From assembly GCF_000374165.1 (NCBI RefSeq), contig NZ_KB893747.1, positions 1 through 43,228 on the forward strand: DNA of 43,228 nucleotides, in the 5' to 3' direction. Positions within the stretch are counted from its first letter, which is position 1. Each line of letters begins with the position of its first letter. Positions 16,285 to 23,986 of the stretch are shown piece after piece. The notes beneath the pieces were generated by a model. The model was not told the origin of the DNA and searched no databases. It saw nothing but the letters and a program-made list of their open reading frames with translations. A program made the translations under genes and the position numbers. The DNA is from Parafrankia elaeagni (lineage in GTDB: Bacteria; Actinomycetota; Actinomycetes; Frankiales; Frankiaceae).

Positions 16285-19200
16285 TTGGTGAAGTCCACGG
16301 GACGGTCGTTGACCATCCGGTAGAGCTCGCGCAGGTCGCGGCGGGCCGGGGTCGACACGTTGGCGAACGGCATCTCAAGAGCCGCGGGCACGGTGCGGGC
16401 CCAGAAGTCGTGTTGCTGCTCGGCCCAGCTGCGGCTGCCCGCCGGAAGCCCGCCGAGCATGTCGGCGAGCAGCCGCGCCTGTTCGCCGACGCTGTCGACG
16501 AAGGCCCGGAACACCGGGTCCGGCTCGACCACCTGGGAGTTCAGGCCGTCCGGCTGAGCCTTCATCAGCTCGCGGCAGAAATCGTCGCGAACCACCTCGT
16601 CGTCGGCGAACGACCAGTCCTCGTAGGCGCGCAGCAGGCTGCCCCAGGACGAGGCCGGCTCGAACGGGGACAGCGCGAGCGTCATGTCCACCTCGTCGCG
16701 GGTGTCACGGGCGTGCTGTCGGCTGCTGCCGCCGTAGCCGGTTCCGCCGTAGCCGCCGCCGTACCCGCCGCCGCCGTAGCCGCCGAGCTCGTCCGCGTCC
16801 CCACCGCTGTCGCCGAGCACGACCCGAATCGCGTAGGGCGAGCCGGCCTTGCCGTCGAGCACCTGGACCTGCCCGTTCCACATCGCGCACAGCAGCCGGT
16901 GCAGGATGGCCACCCGGTCGTGCTCGGTGGTGGCCAGCCAGCCGTAGTCGTAGCCCAGGCGCTGGCGCCAGCGCAGGAAGTCCTCCCGCTGCTCGTTGCG
17001 CAGCGCGCCGGCCCAGTGGTGCAGGATCTGGCGCAGCTCCGGCACCTGGGTGACGCTCATCGAGGAGCGCAGCAGCACGACCACGATCGACTCGGCGTTG
17101 ATCGGCCGGAACTCCATCGAGATGCCGGGCTCCGTCGGCAGCCGCAGCGACCGGTTCAGGTACTTCTCGATCTGGGGGTCGCGGGCACCCGCCGGGTAGG
17201 AGACCAGGATCTTCAGCTTGCCGGAACCCTGCGGGGAGAAGGTCGCGGGCACCAGTCCGTGGATCTTCGCCTCGAACTGGCGCAGGTCGTCGTCGCCGAC
17301 GGCGGGCGGGCCGTCCCGGCGCACGACCTCGGCCAGCAGGCTGGCCATCGTCGGCAGCAGCGGTTCGCCGGCTATGCCGCTGGACTCCTGGAAGAGGCGC
17401 TTCACCTCCTCCTTGAGCCGGTCCCGCGCGACGGCCACGGCGGCGTCCCCGCCGCGCTCGATCAGCGCCTGCCACACCCGGCGCCAGCCGTCCGGTCCGA
17501 GCACCCGGTGGACGACCTGCCCTTCGGACGCCGCGCCGCCCAGGCCCTGCGCGGCCACCAGGCGCCCGAGTGCCTGCTGGTAGAAGTTGTCCATGTCGCC
17601 GTGCGGCGGCAGCAGGTTGGTGACACCCGTCCGGGCCCGGTACAGGTCGGCCGCGCGCCGCGCGAACTCGCCCGGCTCGGCCCGGCTGTGCTCCGCGAAG
17701 GCGTCCGCGACCAGCCTGAGCTGGGCACGCAGCCGGGTGATCGGGCGCTCCCAGCGCCGCTGGTGCTCGTCCCAGGCGGAGTTCCAGACGGTCCTGGTCC
17801 GCCAGTTGTACCAGGCGTCCTGCGCGCCGATGATCTGCTGGACAGCCGGGTCACCCCAACGCGCCCTGGACCCGAGACGGTGGTCCCGCACCGAGCCCGG
17901 AGCCGGGACCGGCGGGTTCAGCGTGAGGCCGGCGGGTGGCCTCGGCTCGCTGCGCCGGTTGGCCAGGAAGCCCACCACCCCATCGCGGCTGACCTGCTCG
18001 GCCGCCGTCGGCTGTCCCTCGACGATGCGCCGGGCGTGCAGCAGGTCGACGACGCCGAGCAGGTCGTCCAGCCCGGCGCCCGGGTCGAACGCGGCGGCGA
18101 TCTCCGGCACCTGCCGGGAGACGCTGGCGTGCAGGCTGGTCAGGCTGCCCTGCATCGCCTGCAGTCGGGCCTGCAGGGCGGCCAGGATCGCCCCGGCGCC
18201 CCGCTCCGCCGACGACTCGGTGATGCCCGGCGGCTGGCGGCTCAGAATCGGCCCGATGTTCGCCGCGAAGGCGAACCGCCTGATCAGCGCCGCGTCGTCC
18301 GCCGAGGAGCCGGGGGTGGATGACGACAGGTCGTCCACCCCGCGGGCGAGCAACCGGGCGGCCACGAGGTCGGCGAGGTCCTCCGCCGGGATGGTCATCG
18401 AGGCGACCAGGCTGGTGGAGACACCGCGGCGCCCGATGCCGGAGGAGGCAGGGCTGCCCCGCTCGGCGTCGGAGTTGATGAAACTGTCCGCGAACGACTG
18501 GAAGGTCTCGGTGGCGGTGGAGCCGCCGCTGTTCTCCAGCCCCGTCCCGACCAGGGAAAGGACCAGCGAGACGATCGAACGGTGCAGGTCGTCGCGCTGC
18601 ACCCCGCCGGCCCGGCTGAACAGGAACCCGGTCTTGACGGTCGAGGTCATCAGGTTGATGGACCGGCCCCCGTCGGGGTAGCGCACCCCGAGCGTGCCGC
18701 TGGTGCCGTGCATGGTCAGGTTGGTGCCCGCGGGGCGGCCGTTCTGGTCGTCGACCAGCCGGAACAGGTCGAGCAGGGCCCGGCCGGCGTTCAGCCGGGC
18801 CGGCCGGCCACCGCCAAGCCCCTCGTCGAAGGCTGACGGCATGAGCACCAGCGGGTAGATCTTGGCGCGGACCTTCGCCTGCTGGAACGCGTCACCGATC
18901 AGGTGCAGGTAGTCATAGAAGATGCCGGCGCCGGTGCCGCCCGCCACCGAGAAGGCGACGAAGACGTCGCAGGTCTGCCCGAGTTTGCCGCCCAGCGCGG
19001 CCAGCTCCTGGCCGGAGGTGGCGATCTGGCCGACCGCCTGGGCGACCGGCTCGCGGGCGGGCGCGACCCCGGAGCGGAACGTCTCGAACAGCGCCGCCCG
19101 CCCGATCGTCGGCAGCTGGCCCGCACCGAGGATCAACGGGGCGACCAGCGGCTCGCCTTCGGACGGCGGCAGCCAGGGGCGAACATGCTCTCGCGCGTTC

Positions 19201-19535
19201 ACCCGCAGACTGCGTGCCAGATCGGGGTAGTTGTCGATGGTCGGGATCAGCCCGTGCGTGACGTGCTGGGTGGCCGCCGCCGCGTTCACGTGGTCCTCCG
19301 AGGGCACCACGCGGGTGCGCAGCCGGGTCAGCTCGTTCTCGCTGAGATCCGCATAGACGAACTGCAGGCAGGATGGAAGCTGGTACGGCAGGTAGTTCTT
19401 GCCGGGGACGCGCAGGTTCAACGCCCGGCCGTCCGGGCCGCACAGCTCACCGCGCAGCCGGCGCTCGAGTTCGGCGCCGATCAGGCAGCCCGTCCCGCCG
19501 AGTCCGACAAACAGCATGGGCTGGTAGATGTTCAT
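16281..19535 (-). CDS. Tubulin-like GTPase (Tubulin_2 type)
   Basis: 1084 residues, far longer than FtsZ (about 400). The N-terminal nucleotide-binding start 'FVGLGGTGCLIG' (9-20) and the tubulin signature loop 'SVAGGTGAGIFYDY' (196-209, matching GGGTGS/T-G of tubulin/FtsZ) are both present. The fold matches the actinobacterial 'tubulin-like' family that sits beside vWA proteins. The long C-terminal part is helical and contains a Gly/Tyr repeat (GGYGGGGYGGGYGGTGYGG, coded about 16733-16791), unusual for a polymerising GTPase and possibly a flexible tether. The start ATG at 19535 follows the vWA stop by 18 bases. By family it should bind GTP and may assemble filaments; that has to be inferred here. 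It is not the cell-division FtsZ: no FtsZ-type C-terminal peptide and no division genes are nearby. Confidence 0.82.
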   Translation of the reverse strand: MNIYQPMLFVGLGGTGCLIGAELERRLRGELCGPDGRALNLRVPGKNYLPYQLPSCLQFVYADLSENELTRLRTRVVPSEDHVNAAAATQHVTHGLIPTIDNYPDLARSLRVNAREHVRPWLPPSEGEPLVAPLILGAGQLPTIGRAALFETFRSGVAPAREPVAQAVGQIATSGQELAALGGKLGQTCDVFVAFSVAGGTGAGIFYDYLHLIGDAFQQAKVRAKIYPLVLMPSAFDEGLGGGRPARLNAGRALLDLFRLVDDQNGRPAGTNLTMHGTSGTLGVRYPDGGRSINLMTSTVKTGFLFSRAGGVQRDDLHRSIVSLVLSLVGTGLENSGGSTATETFQSFADSFINSDAERGSPASSGIGRRGVSTSLVASMTIPAEDLADLVAARLLARGVDDLSSSTPGSSADDAALIRRFAFAANIGPILSRQPPGITESSAERGAGAILAALQARLQAMQGSLTSLHASVSRQVPEIAAAFDPGAGLDDLLGVVDLLHARRIVEGQPTAAEQVSRDGVVGFLANRRSEPRPPAGLTLNPPVPAPGSVRDHRLGSRARWGDPAVQQIIGAQDAWYNWRTRTVWNSAWDEHQRRWERPITRLRAQLRLVADAFAEHSRAEPGEFARRAADLYRARTGVTNLLPPHGDMDNFYQQALGRLVAAQGLGGAASEGQVVHRVLGPDGWRRVWQALIERGGDAAVAVARDRLKEEVKRLFQESSGIAGEPLLPTMASLLAEVVRRDGPPAVGDDDLRQFEAKIHGLVPATFSPQGSGKLKILVSYPAGARDPQIEKYLNRSLRLPTEPGISMEFRPINAESIVVVLLRSSMSVTQVPELRQILHHWAGALRNEQREDFLRWRQRLGYDYGWLATTEHDRVAILHRLLCAMWNGQVQVLDGKAGSPYAIRVVLGDSGGDADELGGYGGGGYGGGYGGTGYGGSSRQHARDTRDEVDMTLALSPFEPASSWGSLLRAYEDWSFADDEVVRDDFCRELMKAQPDGLNSQVVEPDPVFRAFVDSVGEQARLLADMLGGLPAGSRSWAEQQHDFWARTVPAALEMPFANVSTPARRDLRELYRMVNDRPVDFTK

Positions 19536-19553
19536 GGCTCGTCACCGGGTCCG

Positions 19554-22283
19554 TCAGTCGGAGAGATCGTCAAAGGTGGGCGGGGAGTACGAGGAGTAAC
19601 CAGGCAGCGGGTCCTGCGGGCGGGACCGCCGCCCCGGTCGCCACGACCGCCGGGGTGGCTTCGCGGGGAACGGGCCGGGGCTCGCCGTACCCGCGTCGGG
19701 CGATCGGATGATCGTTGTCTGGTCGAACTGGTCGCTCTCCAATGCCACGCCGCCGGCCGCCGCGCCGGTCCGCCCGGAGCCGCCCGGCGCCCCTCGGCCG
19801 GGGCTGTCGGCGCTCCCGCCGCCCGGCGTCGCACCGCTGGGAGTCCCGCCGCCGAGATAGCTGTCGCCGTGGTCCTCTCCCGACGAGCGGTAGTCACCGG
19901 CCCTCTCGTAGGGGTCGTCCGCACCCGGTCCGGGGGGAAACGCTCCCGGCGAGGTCGTGGCCTCGGCCACCACCAGCGTCAGACCGCCCTCGATCGGCAC
20001 CGGCAGCTGGTTGCGCAGTTCCTGTACCTGGTGGCTCGGCGTCCGCAGCAGCAGGACACGGTGCCTGTCGCGGGTCACCACGTAGCCGGTGCCACCGTGC
20101 GCGTAGTCCAGCCTCGGGGTTGTCCCGGTCGCATCGTGCACGACGAACGCGAACCGGCCCCCGGTGTCCCGCCGGGCCCGCAGTTCGCCGACCTGCCCAC
20201 CGTCGCGGAAAATGCGGACCGTGACGTTGCTGACGTCGCCCGCCTCCCGGGCGGCCCGCAGCCGCCAGGCGGCGAACAGCACCAGCGCGAGCACAAGAGC
20301 CCCGAGCAGCACCAGCAGCCACCAGAAGCGGTCCAGCCAGGAGGGTGGCTCCCGGACCTCCGCGCGGAGGACGGCCCAGGCGATCGTCCGGGCCGAATCG
20401 CCGGCATCGACGAGGACCGCCGTGCCACCGGTCGGGCCCTGCGCCGAGTCCTCGGCGAAGGTGACGGTGAAACGGTGTTCCGAACGGCCCCGCCGGGTGC
20501 TGGTGATGGTCGGCGGATCTATCACCGCATTCACACCGTTGACGAGGTACTGCAGCTGCAGGGACAGGGTGTGGGCGCGACCGTCGATGTTGTCGAGCAC
20601 GACCGTGCCGGACAGTGACTCCCCGGGTGCCACCGTGCCGTCGCTGTCGAACTTCATCGACGCGGTCAGGGGAGCGGGCCCGTTCTGGATGACCGTCTGG
20701 GCATCGACGGACGCTCCCACCACACCCGGGCCGACGACCGTGCCGCGGATCGTCAGGTTCCCGGTCGCGTCGGGCGGAATGGCGATGCGGCCGCTGAAGA
20801 CGGCGTCGCCCCCCTGTGCGTCACCGCCCGTTCCGTCGTCGACCAGGCTCACCTGCTCCTCGTCGAAGCCCGCGCCGGAGACCTGTGCGCCGAACCGGAT
20901 ACCGTCCAGCGTGCGTGGGTCCTTGATCTCCCCGTCGCGGGTCTGCAGCCGTACCGTGATCACAGCCTCCTGCCCGGGCCCCGGGACCGGCGGGTCGAGG
21001 AGGACCACTGCCCGCAGCACCCCCTGCCACATCGCGGCGGCGCCGACGGTCTGCTGGGACGAGAGGCCGTCCGGAGCTGTGAACCGGACCTTCCAGGTCC
21101 CCGGCCGCGGGTTCTGCACCCGTAGCGACTCCACCGTGCCGTTGGGGGTGCTCCGGGTGAAGACGGAGCGGTCGAACTCCTCCCTGTCGCTGACGTCGTT
21201 GTTCTCCGGGTCGATGTAGGCCACCCGGACCCGCGGGTCGCCCTTGACGGCCACGATGACCCCGTCGGTGCTGATCTCGGGGATCTCGACCTCCACCTCG
21301 GCCGAGGAGCCGGGCTGCAGCTCGTCTGTCTCGAAGCCGGTCGTCCGAGCGCAGTTGGCATTGCCGATGGCCTCGAACAGCGAGCGCGTCACCTCGCTCA
21401 GGGAGGTCGCCAGCCGGGCTTTGGGCTGGTATTCCTCCAGGTCACTGCAGGTCTGCTGGGCACCGCCGGCGGCGAAGACATCGAGGGCCGACTTGTCCGC
21501 CGAGCCGAATCCGAGCGGCCAGATCTGCACGCCGTTCTCCCTGGCCCTGGCCACCGCGGCGGAAAGCTGGCGGCCCGCCTCGGTGTTGCGCGCTGCCGGC
21601 GCTCCGTACTGCGGGCTGTTCGGCACGTCGAGACGGCCGTCGGTGAGCAGGAAGATGAGGGAGGAACTGTCGTCCCGGGCCGGGCCGAGAATGCTCAGTG
21701 CCTGGCCGATGGCCGCGGCGTGGTCGGTGTCGTTACCCTCCGATGGTTCCCGGCGGTGCAACCCGTCGATGCACGTGACCAGCGACTGCTGTTTCTCCGG
21801 ATCGGCCTTCGTCAGCGGGCAGTACGTCTGGACGGCCTGCTGCCCCGGTTCACCGTTCGAGCTGCCGAAGCCGACCACCGCGATTTCCGAGTCGGGAGTC
21901 AGCGCGCTGAAGGCGAGCAGCTCGACGGCTTCCTTCTCCTGCCGCACCGCCTCGGCGTCGAGACTGCCGGACTCGTCGGCGATGATGACCGCGCGCACGG
22001 CACGTGGCTCGATGTCCTCCGCGGAACCGGCGGTGGCCGGAGCCGCTCCCGCAGCGGGAGTAGCGGTGGCAGCGGTGGCAGCGGTGTCCGTGGCGGAGAC
22101 GCCCGCGCCCGTGGCCGGGGTCGCCGCGCGGGGCGCCGCCGTCGCCGGCACCCCGACCGCCGCCGCGCACAGGAACGCGAGGGCGACGGCCACGACACGC
22201 CACGACAGAAGTCCGGGAAGGCCTTCCCTTTTCGGGTTCTCCGACGATTGAAGCGTCACGTGGGCACGACTCCCCCAAGCCAT
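19554..22283 (-). CDS. vWA-domain receptor-like type I membrane protein
   Basis: 909 residues, first gene of the operon. The order is: signal peptide with hydrophobic core (about 27-50, ending in an Ala-rich cleavage region); an Ala/Thr-rich spacer; a von Willebrand A domain with an intact MIDAS (DESGS at 103-107, T186, D215 in FLLTDG); beta-sandwich, Ig-like extracellular domains (about 330-640); one membrane helix (about 653-675); and a 230-residue cytoplasmic tail. The tail holds a small beta domain and then a Gly/Ser/Pro-rich stretch with 'FDQTTIIRSPD', which resembles phospho-Thr sites read by FHA domains. The start ATG 22283 is preceded by GAGGGA; the open frame reaches back to 22646 but crosses AT-richer non-coding sequence. 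Likely role: metal-dependent binding of an extracellular ligand, signalling inward to the tubulin/GTPase machinery. Confidence 0.8.
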   Translation of the reverse strand: MAWGSRAHVTLQSSENPKREGLPGLLSWRVVAVALAFLCAAAVGVPATAAPRAATPATGAGVSATDTAATAATATPAAGAAPATAGSAEDIEPRAVRAVIIADESGSLDAEAVRQEKEAVELLAFSALTPDSEIAVVGFGSSNGEPGQQAVQTYCPLTKADPEKQQSLVTCIDGLHRREPSEGNDTDHAAAIGQALSILGPARDDSSSLIFLLTDGRLDVPNSPQYGAPAARNTEAGRQLSAAVARARENGVQIWPLGFGSADKSALDVFAAGGAQQTCSDLEEYQPKARLATSLSEVTRSLFEAIGNANCARTTGFETDELQPGSSAEVEVEIPEISTDGVIVAVKGDPRVRVAYIDPENNDVSDREEFDRSVFTRSTPNGTVESLRVQNPRPGTWKVRFTAPDGLSSQQTVGAAAMWQGVLRAVVLLDPPVPGPGQEAVITVRLQTRDGEIKDPRTLDGIRFGAQVSGAGFDEEQVSLVDDGTGGDAQGGDAVFSGRIAIPPDATGNLTIRGTVVGPGVVGASVDAQTVIQNGPAPLTASMKFDSDGTVAPGESLSGTVVLDNIDGRAHTLSLQLQYLVNGVNAVIDPPTITSTRRGRSEHRFTVTFAEDSAQGPTGGTAVLVDAGDSARTIAWAVLRAEVREPPSWLDRFWWLLVLLGALVLALVLFAAWRLRAAREAGDVSNVTVRIFRDGGQVGELRARRDTGGRFAFVVHDATGTTPRLDYAHGGTGYVVTRDRHRVLLLRTPSHQVQELRNQLPVPIEGGLTLVVAEATTSPGAFPPGPGADDPYERAGDYRSSGEDHGDSYLGGGTPSGATPGGGSADSPGRGAPGGSGRTGAAAGGVALESDQFDQTTIIRSPDAGTASPGPFPAKPPRRSWRPGRRSRPQDPLPGYSSYSPPTFDDLSD

Positions 22284-22693
22284 GTTGCCAAATCCCTCAG
22301 CTACGCGGAAACATCCGATCAGCAGAATTGACCGCGTACCGAGCCATCGCCGCCCGACCGCCCGACACCAGCCGGTGTTCGGATCCACCGTCTCCGGACG
22401 ACGGGTGGGAGGCCGAATGACGCAGCTAACCCTAGCGAACCGTGATGCCAATCGACCATGGGTTGAAGCAGGCAGTTCGATGACACCGGCCTGGCACAGC
22501 GGCACCGCACCACCCGGCAAACCAACTACCAACGGCGACCGTACGAACGCACTATTTTCTCTGTGCCCGGCCATCCGTGATCGATCATGCAGCACCCGAC
22601 CGCAGAACGCAATTGCCGCCGATTCCGTATTTCGATGTGGAAACAATCAGCGGCGCATCCCCGCGCATGCACCACCCGGGCGGACAGCGCGGT
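22284..22693. other. Intergenic region between the Wadjet and vWA operons
   Basis: This 410-base gap is visibly less GC-rich than its surroundings and has no convincing gene. Both flanking genes lie on the minus strand, so it must hold the end of the Wadjet transcript and the promoter of the nine-gene operon. On the minus strand a TAGGGT sequence near 22430 could be a -10 element, but I cannot see a well-spaced -35 partner. I see no repeat, RNA gene or clear terminator hairpin. Confidence 0.4.
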
Positions 22694-23986
22694 TCACCTG
22701 ACAGGCGGCTCCGCCGCGGCGGCGAGGTCGGCGAGCAGGTCGGGGAGGACGAGTTCCTCGTCGATCCGCCGCGCGTGGCGTTCCAGGGCCGGGCGCAGGC
22801 CCTGGTCCCAGGACGCGTCGACCGGGCGGCCCGTCAGGGGGCCGCCCTCGACCAACGCCAGGGCTGCCTCATAGGAGCGGGAGTCGAAGCGCCACGGCAG
22901 CCAGGGGATCCGTTCGAGCAGCCCGTTCGCGATGCGGAGGCCGCCCCAGTCGAAGTCTCCGTGGTAGGCGAACCGCGCTCCCCGCTCCGCGAGTGCGTCC
23001 AGCATGGTCACGACGGCGAGCGAGGGCTGGCCGGAGACGCAGATCAGGGGCGGGGACCGGTGTGCCAGCTCGTCCGCCGCGCTGGCGACGACGATCGGAT
23101 TCTCACAGACGAAGACCATCGTGGAGCCCACACCGAGGTCGTCCAGATCCTCGCGGCGGCCGACAAGCTGGCGCAGCGTGAGCACGCAGGGCTCGCCCGC
23201 CTCGCGGGCGGCGGCCAGCATCCGCCCGCTGGGGGTCGCCGAGCCGCCTGGCAGACCCAGGCACAGGGCAGTGGACGACAGCTCGTCGCGGTGCACTCCG
23301 ACAGCCGCCCAGGCGGCGCGGCGCCCCGCGGCTGACCCGTCGCCGGTCGGGGAGGCTCCGCCGAGCACCCGGACGGCGGCCAGCACGAGGGTGGTCAGCG
23401 GCCGGCCCTCGTCGAGCGCGTGCGCGTCGCCGGCGCGGCTCGCCGCCAGCCGGCCCAGCGCGACGCCGGGTGACGGCAGTGCGTCCAGCACCCGCACCAC
23501 ATCAGCCACCAGCGCGGACGCGGCGGCCGGCCCGTCCGCGAGCCGGCGCAGCATCCCGGTGCCGTCCAGCCACGACAGCCAGGGGGCGAGCACGGGACGC
23601 CGGGACACCAGCTCCTCCACCAGGCCTCGGACGGCCGACCACTCCCGGGCGTCCGCCGCGGCCCGCGCCGCGAGGTTGGTCACCTGCCCTGTCAGCAGGG
23701 TGACCGCGGCCTCGAGCCCGCCGGGTGCGGCGCCGCTGGCGCGCAGCACGGCGTCGACGTCGTCCAGCGACACCGACAGCGAGCTGCCGGCGCCGGCCCG
23801 CCGGCCGAGCAGGCGCTCGGCGGCCCGCCGCTGCTCCGCGGTGGCCCGGGCCAGGGTGACCGTCCCGGTGAGCGACCTGCCTCGTTCCAGCCGGCCGCGG
23901 GCCCTGGTGAGCAGCCAGGCGGTGTCCTCGCCGCCGAGCAGCCGCCGCAGTCGCTCGAGGTCACCCGGCTGGTCGGCATCGTTCAC
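22694..23986 (-). CDS. jetD: Wadjet-type defence protein JetD (TIGR02679/DUF2399-like nuclease subunit)
   Basis: 430 residues. The C-terminal third carries a Toprim-like nuclease core: 'VFVCENPIVVASAADEL' with the acidic E295, 'ICVSGQPS' (315-322), and 'YHGDFDWGGLRIAN' (341-354) with the paired acidic residues D344 and D346. The N-terminal part is helical and serves for DNA binding in the family. In Wadjet systems JetD is the endonuclease that cuts plasmid DNA once the SMC complex has extruded it. The GTG start overlaps the jetC stop by four bases (GTGA), and it is the last gene of the operon. Family membership follows from the DUF2399-like core and from co-occurrence with the other three Wadjet genes. 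Catalytic residues appear intact. Confidence 0.82.
   Translation of the reverse strand: MNDADQPGDLERLRRLLGGEDTAWLLTRARGRLERGRSLTGTVTLARATAEQRRAAERLLGRRAGAGSSLSVSLDDVDAVLRASGAAPGGLEAAVTLLTGQVTNLAARAAADAREWSAVRGLVEELVSRRPVLAPWLSWLDGTGMLRRLADGPAAASALVADVVRVLDALPSPGVALGRLAASRAGDAHALDEGRPLTTLVLAAVRVLGGASPTGDGSAAGRRAAWAAVGVHRDELSSTALCLGLPGGSATPSGRMLAAAREAGEPCVLTLRQLVGRREDLDDLGVGSTMVFVCENPIVVASAADELAHRSPPLICVSGQPSLAVVTMLDALAERGARFAYHGDFDWGGLRIANGLLERIPWLPWRFDSRSYEAALALVEGGPLTGRPVDASWDQGLRPALERHARRIDEELVLPDLLADLAAAAEPPVR

Noticed and set aside
16281-19535. Calling the tubulin-like protein FtsZ
   Set aside because: It is more than twice as long, lacks the FtsZ C-terminal peptide, and sits in no division cluster; only the nucleotide-binding signature is shared.
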